This document shows positions 8,680 to 17,093 of a stretch of 64,000 nucleotides of DNA, piece after piece. Source of the DNA: Burkholderiales bacterium (GTDB lineage Bacteria > Pseudomonadota > Gammaproteobacteria > Burkholderiales > Burkholderiaceae_C); contig JAIXKR010000010.1 of NCBI GenBank assembly GCA_026932235.1, positions 1 to 64,000 on the forward strand. The letters are read 5' to 3'. Every line of letters starts with the position of its first letter. Position 1 is the stretch's first letter. Below the pieces are notes generated by a model. That model made no database searches, was not told the origin of the DNA, and was given only the letters and a program-made list of their open reading frames with translations. A program made the translations under genes and the position numbers.

Positions 8680-9534
8680 TCAGTGACCCTTGAACTCGGG
8701 CTTGCGCTTGCCGACGAAGGCCGCGAGTCCCTCGCGGATGTCGTGCGAGTGGCGGTGCGCGTCGAGCACCAGGCGCTCCAGGCGCAGCGCGGTCGCTTGC
8801 GGCTGATCCAGACCGTCGGCGACAGCCTGCTTCATGCGGCGCAGCACGAGCGGGCTCTTGGAGGCGATGCGCGAGGCGAGCTTGTCGACTTCGGCAACCA
8901 GTTCGCCGTCGGGGACGACACGGTTGACCAGGCCCAGCGGCACCAGATCGGCGGCCGCCATCGTGTCGCCGGTGAACAGCAGGTACTTCGCCGCCGTGGG
9001 GCCGATGCGCCGCGGCAGCACGGCAGTGCCGCCGGCGCCGGGAAAGACACCGAAGTTCGCGTGCGCGTCGCCGATGCGCGCACTTTCGGCCGCAATCATC
9101 AGATCACAGGCCATCGCCAGTTCGAGGCCGCCGGCCATCGTCAGGCCATTGAGCGCGGCGATGGTCGGCTTGGGCAGGGCGCGCAGCCGGTCTATCGTGT
9201 CGGACACGCGATCGAGGAAGGCGTTCAGCGGGTCGTCGGCGCCGGGCGCATCCGCGCTGTCGCCGAGCACGCCCTTGAGGTCGGCGCCGGCGCAGAACGC
9301 GCGTCCGGCACCGGTGAGCACCAGCACGCGCACCTCGGGATCGCGCCCGAGCCGGGCCAGCAGCGGCGAGAGCTCATCGCACATCGCGCCCGACAGCGCG
9401 TTCATCGCGTCAGGCCGGTTCAGCGTGATCCACGCCGCCGCGCCGCGGCGCTGGAGCTGCAGGGTGGAGAACTCGTTCCTGGGCGTTTCCTGGAGTGCGG
9501 GCACCGAGGCATCGCCGGACAGTGGTGCGGTCAT
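8680..9534 (-). CDS. Enoyl-CoA hydratase/isomerase family protein
   Basis: 284 aa crotonase-fold protein. It has the oxyanion-hole motif GAGRAFCAGADLKG and AGGLELAMACD, which keeps the Glu corresponding to Glu144 of rat crotonase. At the second catalytic position (Glu164 of crotonase) the PE motif is replaced by AHANFGVFPGAGG, so no acidic residue is seen there. It may therefore be an isomerase or a hydratase with altered chemistry rather than a standard hydratase (inference). The ATG at 9532-9534 overlaps the stop of the upstream dehydrogenase by four bases. Its first about 28 residues are an N-terminal extension relative to the family. Confidence 0.85.
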   Translation of the reverse strand: MTAPLSGDASVPALQETPRNEFSTLQLQRRGAAAWITLNRPDAMNALSGAMCDELSPLLARLGRDPEVRVLVLTGAGRAFCAGADLKGVLGDSADAPGADDPLNAFLDRVSDTIDRLRALPKPTIAALNGLTMAGGLELAMACDLMIAAESARIGDAHANFGVFPGAGGTAVLPRRIGPTAAKYLLFTGDTMAAADLVPLGLVNRVVPDGELVAEVDKLASRIASKSPLVLRRMKQAVADGLDQPQATALRLERLVLDAHRHSHDIREGLAAFVGKRKPEFKGH

Positions 9535-10715
9535 GAGCGCAACAGTTCCTCGGCGATGATCAGCTTGCGCACTTCCGATGTGCCGGCGCCGATCTCGAGG
9601 ATCTTGATGCAGCGAAACAGGCGGTTGATCTCGGATTCCCAGATGTAGCCGCTCCCGCCATGCACCTGGACGGCCTTGTTGAGCACGCGATTGCAGGCCT
9701 CGCCGGCGAACAGGATGGACGCTGCGGTGAGCTTGTGCGCCTGGCCTCGGCCGCCGCCGCCGATCTCGAGGTCGTTCACATCGGCCAGCGTGCGCCAGAC
9801 CAGCGATTTCATGGCCTCGGTGTCGGTGTACATCTCGGCCAGCAGCGCCTGCACCATCTGGAAGCTGCCGATCGGTTTGCCGAACTGCTGGCGCGTGCCG
9901 GCGTAGGCCACGCTCAGGTCGAGCGCGCGCTCGGCAATGCCCACGCACAGCGAAGCGACCAGTGCGCGTTCGAGGTCCAGACCGCTCATCACGATCTTCA
10001 CGCCGTCGTTCTCCGGGCCCACCAGGTTCGCGATCGGCACGCGGCAGTCCTCGAACACCAGTTCGCCCGTCTGGCTGCCGCGAAAGCCCATCTTGATGAG
10101 CTTCTGCGCGACGCGGAAACCGGGGAAGCCCTTCTCGACGATGAACGCCGATATGCCCTTGGCGCCGCGCTCGGGTGCGGTCTTGGCGTAGACCAGCAAC
10201 ACGTCGGCCACCGGACCGTTGGTGATGTAGATCTTGGTGCCGTTGAGCACGTAGTGATCGCCGTCCCTGCGTGCCGTGGTGCGCATGCCGGCCAGGGCGT
10301 CGGAGCCGGCGCCGGGCTCGGTCAGGCCCAGGGCGCCGATCTGGCTGCCGTTGCACAGGCCGGGCAGGTAACGGCGTCGCTGAACCTCGCTGGCGTTGCG
10401 GAAGATGTTGTTGACGCACAGGTTGTCGTGCGCCGCCCACGACAGGGCCAAGGCCGGGTTCCAGCGCGCAAAGGCCTGGCACACCAGTCCGGACGAGAAC
10501 AGGTCCATGCCGGCGCCGCCGTACTCGGTCGGCACCGTCGCGCCCATGAAACCGGCCGCGCCGATCTGTGCAAAGGCCTCGGGCGGCCACCATTCATCGT
10601 TGTCCATGCGGCCTGACAACGGCGCCAGCACCTTGCGCGCGAACTTGTCGGCAGCGTCGAGTACGGCCTGATCGTCGGCATGCAGGGCGAACTGTGAGGA
10701 TCTCGGGATGGTCAT
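9531..10715 (-). CDS. Isovaleryl-CoA-dehydrogenase-like acyl-CoA dehydrogenase
   Basis: 394 aa, first gene of the left arm. The motif MSGLDLERALVAS carries Glu249 at the position of the catalytic base of isovaleryl-CoA dehydrogenase, and the C-terminus EIGAGTSEVRKLIIAEELL is also typical of that enzyme. Other motifs are LTEPGAGSDA and VQVHGGSGYIWESE. It should oxidise an acyl-CoA with a methyl branch at C3, or a related acyl-CoA. Leucine degradation proper would normally place it beside liuB, liuC, liuD and liuE, and that arrangement is not seen. It overlaps the next gene by four bases. Its promoter is the minus-strand one at 10800-10828. Confidence 0.9.
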   Translation of the reverse strand: MTIPRSSQFALHADDQAVLDAADKFARKVLAPLSGRMDNDEWWPPEAFAQIGAAGFMGATVPTEYGGAGMDLFSSGLVCQAFARWNPALALSWAAHDNLCVNNIFRNASEVQRRRYLPGLCNGSQIGALGLTEPGAGSDALAGMRTTARRDGDHYVLNGTKIYITNGPVADVLLVYAKTAPERGAKGISAFIVEKGFPGFRVAQKLIKMGFRGSQTGELVFEDCRVPIANLVGPENDGVKIVMSGLDLERALVASLCVGIAERALDLSVAYAGTRQQFGKPIGSFQMVQALLAEMYTDTEAMKSLVWRTLADVNDLEIGGGGRGQAHKLTAASILFAGEACNRVLNKAVQVHGGSGYIWESEINRLFRCIKILEIGAGTSEVRKLIIAEELLRS

Positions 10716-10799
10716 GTCGGTGGTGCCGCGGTTTGCGGCTGGTTGCTTCCCGCCGTCGTCGTGGGAGGTCGAGCTGCAGAACAGCGGCAGCCGCGACGC

Positions 10800-10828
10800 A
10801 GATTAAATTGCTGTTGTGAATCTGTCAA
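10800..10828 (-). promoter_or_regulatory. Predicted sigma70 promoter of the left catabolic arm
   Basis: On the minus strand a perfect TTGACA (-35, forward 10823-10828) is followed after 17 bases by TAATCT (-10, forward 10800-10805), which keeps the three most conserved -10 bases. An alternative -10, TTTAAT (forward 10802-10807), has a 15-base spacer. It lies 85 bases upstream of the dehydrogenase start at 10715 and overlaps the oppositely oriented promoter at 10814-10842. Confidence 0.6.
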
Positions 10829-10842
10829 GCGTTAGGTAGAAT
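10814..10842 (+). promoter_or_regulatory. Predicted sigma70 promoter of the right catabolic arm
   Basis: TTGTGA (-35, 10814-10819), a 17-base spacer, then TAGAAT (-10, 10837-10842). Transcription would begin near 10849. That rules out the ATG at 10841 as the start of the first gene and supports the ATG at 10895. The two divergent promoters face each other and share bases, so one bound regulator could control both arms. Confidence 0.6.
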
Positions 10843-10894
10843 GGCGGCACGCGTTGCACGCTGGCATCGGCGGCCGCGTAACAGAACCCCACAC

Positions 10895-12424
10895 ATGCCC
10901 GAGATGGCGAAACCCCAGACTCCCGCGTATGCCTTGACGGTGGCGGACCTGCTGCGAAAGCAGGCTGGCACGCGAGCGCATGCCGTGGCCTTGGAGGATG
11001 CGCGCGGGGTGATGAGCTACCGTGAGCTCGACCGAGCTGCAAGCCGTCTGGCGCAGGCGCTGCTCGTTCGCGGCCTGCGCGTGGGAGATCGGGTTGCGGT
11101 GTTGTCCGAGAACTGTCGCGAGTACCTCCAGTTGCAGCTCGCCGCAGCGAAGATCGGTGTCGTCGTGGCCTGCCTGAATTGGCGCCTGGCCGATGCCGAG
11201 CTCACGCACTGCCTGCGCCTGGTCGCGCCGAGCATGGTCTTCGTCTCCGCGCGGCACGCGCCGACGCTGGCACGTATCGCGCACGGCGTGCCGCAGGTCG
11301 TCCTGATCGAAACGCAGTTCGACACCTTCCTGGCCGGCGTGCTGGAGGACGATCCCCGGATCGACGTCGATCCCGAGCAAGGCCTCGTCATCCTCTACAC
11401 AAGCGGGACCACCGGCCTGCCCAAGGGCGCGGTGATCAGCCAGCGCGCCATGGTGGCGCGCGCGATGTGCTTCGCGGCGGAGTACGGCATCGGGCCCGAG
11501 CACAGCTATGTCGCCTGGTCGCCGCTGTTCCACATGGCAGCCACCGACTTCAGCCTGGCCACGCTGATGATCGGCGGTAAGGTCGTGGTGCAGGATGGGC
11601 TGGACGTCGACCGCTTGTGCGTGACCATCGCCGCCGAGCCCATCGGCTGGCTGGTGGCCATGCCGGGCATGATCGATGTGCTGATCGACGGGCTGCGCCG
11701 CAACGCCACGCGGCCGCGCGGCGTGCGCGTGGTGGGTGCCATGGCCGACCTGGTGCCGCGGCAGCAGATCGCCGAACTCACCGGCCTGCTGAATGCGCCC
11801 TACATCAACAGCTTCGGCGCCACCGAGACCGGCCTGGCGCCGGCCTCGGGGGCGCTGCTTGCACCGGGGGTGGTGCCCACCAGCCTGGCCAAGCGCGAGT
11901 CGGCGTTCTGCAGCGTGCGCCTGGTCGATGCCGACGACTGCGACGTGCCGGTGGGCACGCCGGGCGAGGCGGCTCTGCGCGGGCCGACGCTGTTCTCGGG
12001 CTACTGGAATGCGCCCGAGGCGAACGCGCAGGACTTCCGCGGCGGCTGGTTCCACATGGGCGACCTGTTCGTGCGCCGCGCCGACGGCACGCTGGACTTC
12101 GTCGACCGCGCCAAGTACCTCATCAAGTCGGGCGGCGAGAACATCTACCCGGCCGAGATCGAACGTGTGCTGCTGGCCGAGGCTGCGGTGGCCGACGCCG
12201 CCGTGGTGCGCCAGCGCAATGAACGCTGGGGCGAGGTGCCGGTGGCCTTCGTCGCCTTCAAGCCTGGCACCGCCGCCGACACCGAAGCGCTCGAGGCGCG
12301 CTGTCGCGAGCAACTGGCCAGCTACAAGATTCCCAAGGAATTCCGCGTCGTGGATCTGGCGGCCTTTCCGCGCAGCAGCACCGGCAAGATCCAGCGCCAC
12401 GAGATCGAGCGCCTGTGGCTGTAG
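10895..12424 (+). CDS. Acyl-CoA ligase (AMP-forming), first gene of the right arm
   Basis: 509 aa ANL-superfamily protein. The P-loop YTSGTTGLPKG is at residues 168-178; the C-terminal hinge KSGGENIYPAEIE and the catalytic-lysine motif STGKIQRHEI are intact. It activates a carboxylic acid to its CoA thioester. The frame is open from 10841, but that ATG lies inside the predicted -10 box, so I start at 10895 (MPEMAKPQTP); 10904 is also possible. No strong Shine-Dalgarno site precedes either. The gene is followed by a second ligase only 40 bases downstream, so the pathway may activate two different acids, for example the parent compound and a shortened product. Confidence 0.88.
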   Translation: MPEMAKPQTPAYALTVADLLRKQAGTRAHAVALEDARGVMSYRELDRAASRLAQALLVRGLRVGDRVAVLSENCREYLQLQLAAAKIGVVVACLNWRLADAELTHCLRLVAPSMVFVSARHAPTLARIAHGVPQVVLIETQFDTFLAGVLEDDPRIDVDPEQGLVILYTSGTTGLPKGAVISQRAMVARAMCFAAEYGIGPEHSYVAWSPLFHMAATDFSLATLMIGGKVVVQDGLDVDRLCVTIAAEPIGWLVAMPGMIDVLIDGLRRNATRPRGVRVVGAMADLVPRQQIAELTGLLNAPYINSFGATETGLAPASGALLAPGVVPTSLAKRESAFCSVRLVDADDCDVPVGTPGEAALRGPTLFSGYWNAPEANAQDFRGGWFHMGDLFVRRADGTLDFVDRAKYLIKSGGENIYPAEIERVLLAEAAVADAAVVRQRNERWGEVPVAFVAFKPGTAADTEALEARCREQLASYKIPKEFRVVDLAAFPRSSTGKIQRHEIERLWL

Positions 12425-12464
12425 CCGTCGGCGCGCCATCCACCGACAACAGAACGAGGAAGCC

Positions 12465-14072
12465 ATGAACCCCGAACTCGAGATGAACCTGCTGCGCCGC
12501 CAGAATGTGGGCGACAGCCTTCGCCGTGCGGCGAACGCCGCCGGAGACAAGCCCGCGGTCATCTTCTACACCACCGACGGCGCCGCGCAGACCCACAGCT
12601 ACGCGCAACTGAACGCGCTGGTCAATACCGTTGCGAACAACCTGCTGCGCCGTGGCATCAAGAAGGGTGACCGCGTGGCCGCGCTGTCGCGCAACAACGT
12701 GCCCTTCCTGGCGCTTGGCTATGCGCTGCACAAGATCGGCGCCTGGTTGGTGCCGGTGAATTTCATGCTGCAGCCGGCGGACGTGCAGCAGCTCATCGAG
12801 TTCGCCGAGGCCAGGTGGTTCTTCGTCGAGGATGCTCTGCTCGGCAACGTTGACGCGGTGCTGGGCAAGATGGCTTGTGTCGAGCAGTTTGTTCAGATCA
12901 GCGTGTCCGGCAAGGCGGCGCCTGCCGGCTGGCTGGCGTTTGCCGACCTCGCCTCGGGGCCCGCCGACGAACCTCAGGTCCTCATCGACAGCGACGACGT
13001 CGCCACGATGTTCTTCACCAGCGGTACCGAGTCGGCGCCTAAGGGTGTTCTGACCTCGCATGCCAACTTCTACGCCTCCCATCTGGCATGGGCCTTGAAC
13101 TTCGGACTGGCCCAGGACGACAGCCTGCTGATGAGCCTGCCGCTCATTCACGTCGCCGGCTATCTGTTCTCCACCTATGCCCTGGCCAACCAGGTCACGA
13201 TGGTGATGACGCAGGTGCCGCAACCGGTGCAGATGATCGACCTCGTCGCGCGTCACCGGCTCAGCGTCACGGTGTTGCCTCCGACGCTGTACGTGGCGAT
13301 GCTGTCGTGCCCCAACTTCGGCACCTCGGATCTCCGCTGCGTTACCAAGCTGGGCACCTGGGCCTCGACGATCCCCAAGTCGATGATCGATGGCTGGAAG
13401 CAGGCGGCGCCGTCGTCGCGCTTCTTCTCGGTGCAAGGTTCCAGCGAATCGACCGCCTCCTTGCTGACAGGTGGCTGGGTGGATGGTTGGGAGCAGATGC
13501 CTAACCAGGACGGCCGCTGGGTCGGCCGCCTCGCCTCGGTGGCCGCCGACGTGCGTCTGGTCGACGATGACGGCAATGACGTGGCCGATGGCGAATCGGG
13601 CGAGCAGATCGTGCGCGGCCCGGTCATCATGAAGGGCTACTACAAGAACGACGAGGTCAACCGCCGCGTGTTCCGCGACGGCTGGTTCCATACCGGCGAC
13701 ATCCTGTTCCGCGACGCGGCCGGCAACTACTTCTTCGCCGACCGCAAGAAGGACATGATCAAGACCGGCGGCGAGAACGTCTATTGCCAGGAGGTCGAGA
13801 GCGTGCTGGGTGCCCACCCGGGCGTGATGCAGTGCGCCGTGTTCGGGCTGCCCGACGAGCGCTGGGGCGAGGCCGTGACGGCCGCCGTCATCGCCAAGCC
13901 AGGAACTGAAGTGACCGAGGCCGAGTTGATCGAGTTCTGTCGTGTCCGCCTGCCCGGCTTCAAGGCGCCGAAACGGATCCACTTCCGCAAGTCGTTGCCG
14001 ATCAGTGCGGCCAACAAGATCCTCAAGCGGGATCTCAAGACCGAGTATGCCAGTGCGGACAAGGGCGGCTGA
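12465..14072 (+). CDS. Second acyl-CoA ligase (AMP-forming)
   Basis: 535 aa ANL-superfamily ligase. The P-loop has the variant FFTSGTESAPKG (residues 183-194), which several medium- and long-chain acyl-CoA ligases share. The C-terminal hinge KTGGENVYCQEVE and the lysine motif ANKILKRDL are present. The ATG at 12465 is preceded by GAGGA. The open frame upstream lies inside the previous gene and is a shadow. Co-transcribed with the ligase before it and the thiolase after it. The substrate is unknown; the different P-loop and N-terminus suggest it is not redundant with its neighbour. Confidence 0.88.
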   Translation: MNPELEMNLLRRQNVGDSLRRAANAAGDKPAVIFYTTDGAAQTHSYAQLNALVNTVANNLLRRGIKKGDRVAALSRNNVPFLALGYALHKIGAWLVPVNFMLQPADVQQLIEFAEARWFFVEDALLGNVDAVLGKMACVEQFVQISVSGKAAPAGWLAFADLASGPADEPQVLIDSDDVATMFFTSGTESAPKGVLTSHANFYASHLAWALNFGLAQDDSLLMSLPLIHVAGYLFSTYALANQVTMVMTQVPQPVQMIDLVARHRLSVTVLPPTLYVAMLSCPNFGTSDLRCVTKLGTWASTIPKSMIDGWKQAAPSSRFFSVQGSSESTASLLTGGWVDGWEQMPNQDGRWVGRLASVAADVRLVDDDGNDVADGESGEQIVRGPVIMKGYYKNDEVNRRVFRDGWFHTGDILFRDAAGNYFFADRKKDMIKTGGENVYCQEVESVLGAHPGVMQCAVFGLPDERWGEAVTAAVIAKPGTEVTEAELIEFCRVRLPGFKAPKRIHFRKSLPISAANKILKRDLKTEYASADKGG

Positions 14073-14100
14073 GGCCCACGGCCTCCCAGTGTCCGAGTCC

Positions 14101-14110
14101 GAAACGTTTC
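14101..14110. promoter_or_regulatory. Palindrome GAAACGTTTC upstream of the thiolase gene
   Basis: A perfect 10-base palindrome in the 57-base gap between the second ligase and the thiolase. It resembles operators of LacI/GalR-family repressors, whose typical core is GAAANCGNTTTC or TGAAACGTTTCA. The same AAACGTTT core recurs at 39724-39731. No regulator of that family is in the window, so a role is only a possibility. Confidence 0.3.
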
Positions 14111-14129
14111 AATACAAGGAGTCAGCGCC

Positions 14130-15314
14130 ATGAACCAGAAAGTCATTGTTGCCGGTGTCGGCATGGTCCCATTCGCCAAGCCCGGTGCCAGCGAGCCCTA
14201 CAACGTCATGGGTGCGCAGGCGGCCCGGCTGGCGCTGGCCGATGCCGGGGTCGATTACGCCACCATCCAGCAGGCCTACGTCGGCTACGTCTACGGGGAT
14301 TCCACCTGCGGCCAGCGCGCGCTGTACCCGGTAGGCATGACCGGCATTCCGATCGTCAACGTCAACAACAACTGCTCCACCGGCTCGTCGGCGCTGTTCC
14401 TGGCGCGTCAGGCGGTGCAGTCGGGTGCCGTCGATTGCGTCCTGGCGCTGGGCTTCGAGCAGATGCAGCCGGGCGCCATCAAGGCGGCCTTCACCGACCG
14501 CCCCACGCCTTTCGAGGAGTTCGACCAGGCCACCGACGCGCTCGTCGGCCACCCCGAGATCCCGCTCGCACTGCGCTACTTTGGCGGCGCCGGCAAGGCT
14601 CACATGGACAAGTACGGGACCCGGCTCGAGACCTTCGCGGCCATCCGCGCCAAGGCCAGCCGGCACGCGGTCAACAACCCGCTGGCGCTGTTCCGCAAGG
14701 AAGTCAGCACCGAGGACGTGATGGCCTCGCCCATGCTTTGGGACGGTGTGATGACGCGCCTGATGGCCTGCCCGCCCACCTGCGGCGCCGCCGCCGCCGT
14801 GATCTGCTCGGAAGCCTTCGCGAAGAAGCACGGTCTTAACACCCAGGTCAGCATCGCGGCCCAGGCCATGACCACCGACTTCCACAGCACCTTCGACGCG
14901 AAGGACATGATGCGCGTCGTCGGCTACGACATGGCGCGCGATGCGGGCCGCCAGGTTTATGAAGCGGCCGGTATCGGCCCTGGCGACGTCGACGTGGTCG
15001 AACTGCACGACTGCTTCGCGCAGAACGAACTGATCACCTACGAGGGCCTGGGCCTGTGCCCGGAAGGCGGCGCCGAGAAGTTCGTGCGCGACGGCGACAA
15101 CACCTATGGCGGCAAGGTCGTCACCAACCCGTCGGGCGGGCTGCTGTCCAAGGGCCATCCGCTCGGCGCCACCGGCCTGGCGCAATGCTACGAGCTGACG
15201 CACCAGTTGCGCGGCACCGCCGACCAGCGCCAGGTGAAGGGCGCGCGGGTGGCGCTGCAGCACAACCTGGGACTCGGTGGCGCCTGCGTCGTGACCCTCT
15301 ACAAGGCCGCCTGA
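14130..15314 (+). CDS. SCP-x / lipid-transfer-protein type thiolase
   Basis: 394 aa thiolase-superfamily enzyme of the SCP-x group. The catalytic Cys lies in NNNCSTGSSALF, the HDxF-type motif is ELHDCFAQNEL, and the C-terminal block is NPSGGLLSKGHPLGATG. Family members, such as peroxisomal SCPx and steroid-degradation Ltp enzymes, thiolyse branched or sterol-derived 3-ketoacyl-CoAs. It has a strong AAGGAG ribosome site at 14116-14121, nine bases before the ATG. It sits directly before two MaoC-type half-dehydratases, an arrangement also known from bacterial steroid side-chain clusters. There is no fused SCP2 domain. Confidence 0.88.
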   Translation: MNQKVIVAGVGMVPFAKPGASEPYNVMGAQAARLALADAGVDYATIQQAYVGYVYGDSTCGQRALYPVGMTGIPIVNVNNNCSTGSSALFLARQAVQSGAVDCVLALGFEQMQPGAIKAAFTDRPTPFEEFDQATDALVGHPEIPLALRYFGGAGKAHMDKYGTRLETFAAIRAKASRHAVNNPLALFRKEVSTEDVMASPMLWDGVMTRLMACPPTCGAAAAVICSEAFAKKHGLNTQVSIAAQAMTTDFHSTFDAKDMMRVVGYDMARDAGRQVYEAAGIGPGDVDVVELHDCFAQNELITYEGLGLCPEGGAEKFVRDGDNTYGGKVVTNPSGGLLSKGHPLGATGLAQCYELTHQLRGTADQRQVKGARVALQHNLGLGGACVVTLYKAA

Positions 15315-15338
15315 AGCGCAACGCCGAGGACCCAACCC

Positions 15339-15782
15339 ATGATCGACCAGAAGCACATCGGCTACGCGCCGCCCCCCATCCTGTGGGACGTGGAGAAGGG
15401 CCGCATCGCCTTCTTCGCCAAGGTGATCGGCCTCACCGACCCGATCCACACCGACGAGGCCGCGGCCAAGGCGGCCGGTTATCGCGGCATCGTCGCACCG
15501 CCGACCTTCATCTTCGGCGCGCCGGGAGACTCCGGCGAAACGATGAAGCTGATCGAGACGCTCGAAATCGACCTCGGCAAGGTGCTGCACGGCGAGCAGC
15601 GCTTCGACTACCACGCGCCGGTGTGCGCAGGCGACACGCTGCGCTTCCAGTCGAAGGTCAGCGACATCTACGACAAGAAGGGCGGCGCGCTCGAATTCGT
15701 CGTCAACGACACGAAGGTCACCAACCAGCTCGGCGAGCATGTGGCCGATCTGCACGCGGTGATCGTCGTGCGCCACGCCTGA
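15339..15782 (+). CDS. MaoC/FAS1-like dehydratase, half-size subunit A
   Basis: 147 aa single hot-dog-fold protein of the FAS1-like dehydratase (MaoC N-terminal) type. A hydratase-2-like motif DPIHTDEAAAKAAGYRGIVAP keeps the Asp and His. Such small proteins usually pair with a second MaoC-like subunit, and one follows 11 bases downstream. The pair probably hydrates a 2-enoyl-CoA to an (R)-3-hydroxyacyl-CoA, as the family does for bulky or branched acyl chains (inference). An alternative is that it works as a homodimer. Confidence 0.83.
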   Translation: MIDQKHIGYAPPPILWDVEKGRIAFFAKVIGLTDPIHTDEAAAKAAGYRGIVAPPTFIFGAPGDSGETMKLIETLEIDLGKVLHGEQRFDYHAPVCAGDTLRFQSKVSDIYDKKGGALEFVVNDTKVTNQLGEHVADLHAVIVVRHA

Positions 15783-15793
15783 AAGGGGATGCC

Positions 15794-16210
15794 ATGACAT
15801 TCGATGCTCAGAAGCTCGCCGTGGGCGACGCCATGCCGGTGCTGCAGCTGCCACCCATCAGCCGCACCACGCTGGCCCTGTTCGCCGGCGCCTCGGGCGA
15901 CCACAACCCGATCCACATCGACATCGACTTCGCTCAGAAGGCGGGCATGAAGGACGTCTTCGCGCACGGCATGTTGTCGATGGCCTACCTGGCCCGCGCG
16001 CTCACCGAGTGGGTGCCGCAGCGGCGCATCCTGCGCTATGGGGTGCGGTTTGCCGCCATCACGCAACTCGGCGACCGCGTGCAGTGCAGCGGCAAGGTGG
16101 TGGAGAAGCTGACCCACGCGGGGCGCCCGTGTGCGCGCATTGAACTCACCGCCGCCAAGCGCAGTGGTGAAGTGACGCTGGCCGGCGAAGCGCTGGTGGC
16201 GTTGGACTGA
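15794..16210 (+). CDS. MaoC-like dehydratase, half-size subunit B
   Basis: 138 aa hot-dog protein with the complete hydratase-2 motif: GDHNPIHIDIDFAQKAG followed by FAHGMLSMAY. The Asp/His pair is the catalytic dyad of (R)-specific enoyl-CoA hydratases. The ATG at 15794 follows an AAAGGGGA ribosome site, and the gene is separated by 11 bases from subunit A. Its size matches the catalytic partner of heteromeric MaoC dehydratases. Confidence 0.86.
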   Translation: MTFDAQKLAVGDAMPVLQLPPISRTTLALFAGASGDHNPIHIDIDFAQKAGMKDVFAHGMLSMAYLARALTEWVPQRRILRYGVRFAAITQLGDRVQCSGKVVEKLTHAGRPCARIELTAAKRSGEVTLAGEALVALD

Positions 16211-16244
16211 CGTTTTTTCCCCTACCAACATCGAGGACACACCC

Positions 16245-17072
16245 ATGAAGAAGCTCGAAGGCAAGGTCGCCATCGTCTCCGGTTCCGGCCGCGGCATCGG
16301 CCGCGCCATCGCCATGAAGCTCGCCAGCGAAGGTGCCAAGGTCGTGGTCAACGACCTGGACCCCGCGCCGGCCGAACAGACCGTCGCCGACATCAAGGCC
16401 GCCGGCGGCCAGGCGCTGGCCTGCGCCGGCAGCGTCACCGCCGACGGCTTTGCCGAGAAGTTCGTCAAGAGCGCGATCGACGGTTTCGGCGGCCTGGACA
16501 TCATCATCAACAACGCCGGTTACACCTGGGACAACGTGATCCAGAAGATGACCGACGAGCAGTGGCACTCGATCCTCGACGTGCACCTCACGGCACCGTT
16601 CAAGATCCTGCGCGCTGCCGCCGACTACTTCCGCCACCAGTCCAAGCTCGAGGCCGAGGCCGGCAAGGAGGTGTTCCGCAAGGTCGTCAACATCTCGTCG
16701 ATCGCCGGCACCGGCGGCAACGCCGGCCAGGCCAACTACTCGGCCGGCAAGGCCGGCATCATCGGCCTGACCAAGGCGCTGTCCAAGGAATGGGGGCGCT
16801 ACAAGGTCAACGTCAACGCGGTCGCATTCGGCATGATCAAGACGCGCCTGACCGAAGCGACGGCCGGCGGCGATGCGTCGATCGACGTCGAGGGCCGCAA
16901 GATCAAGGTGGGCGTCAACCCGGACCTGCTGGCGATGATGGAGCGCAGCATTCCGCTCGGCCGCGGTGGCACGCCCGAAGAGGCGGCCGGCTCGGTGTAC
17001 CTGCTGTGCACGCCCGAGTCGAACTACATCAGCGGTCAGACGCTGATCTGCGGCGGCGGCATTTCCATCTGA
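16245..17072 (+). CDS. SDR-family NAD(P)-dependent 3-hydroxyacyl-CoA dehydrogenase (predicted)
   Basis: 275 aa short-chain dehydrogenase/reductase. The cofactor motif is SGSGRGIG (residues 12-19), NNAG follows in the fourth strand, and the catalytic Ser and YxxxK occur in NISSIAG and YSAGKAG. Residues around 205-235 form an insertion (GGDASIDVEGRK) before the usual GGTPEEAAGSVYLL and the terminal GGGISI. The acidic NDLD after the second strand suggests NAD preference. In context it should oxidise the 3-hydroxyacyl-CoA made by the MaoC pair to the 3-keto compound cleaved by the thiolase. Confidence 0.87.
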   Translation: MKKLEGKVAIVSGSGRGIGRAIAMKLASEGAKVVVNDLDPAPAEQTVADIKAAGGQALACAGSVTADGFAEKFVKSAIDGFGGLDIIINNAGYTWDNVIQKMTDEQWHSILDVHLTAPFKILRAAADYFRHQSKLEAEAGKEVFRKVVNISSIAGTGGNAGQANYSAGKAGIIGLTKALSKEWGRYKVNVNAVAFGMIKTRLTEATAGGDASIDVEGRKIKVGVNPDLLAMMERSIPLGRGGTPEEAAGSVYLLCTPESNYISGQTLICGGGISI

Positions 17073-17093
17073 CGGTTGCCAGCGGAGCCGGCC

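Noticed and set aside
6192..10715. A classical liu (leucine) operon
   Set aside because: An IVD-like gene is present, but there is no adjacent liuB, liuD or liuE, and SCP-x thiolase and Liv genes occupy the operon instead.
10841..10894. Upstream ATG start for the first right-arm ligase
   Set aside because: It lies in the predicted -10 box of the promoter and the extra 18 residues are basic and unlike the family.
16213..16222. T-rich run after the second MaoC gene as a terminator
   Set aside because: There is a GTTTTTTCCCC stretch but no stem before it, and the downstream SDR gene is co-directional and close.
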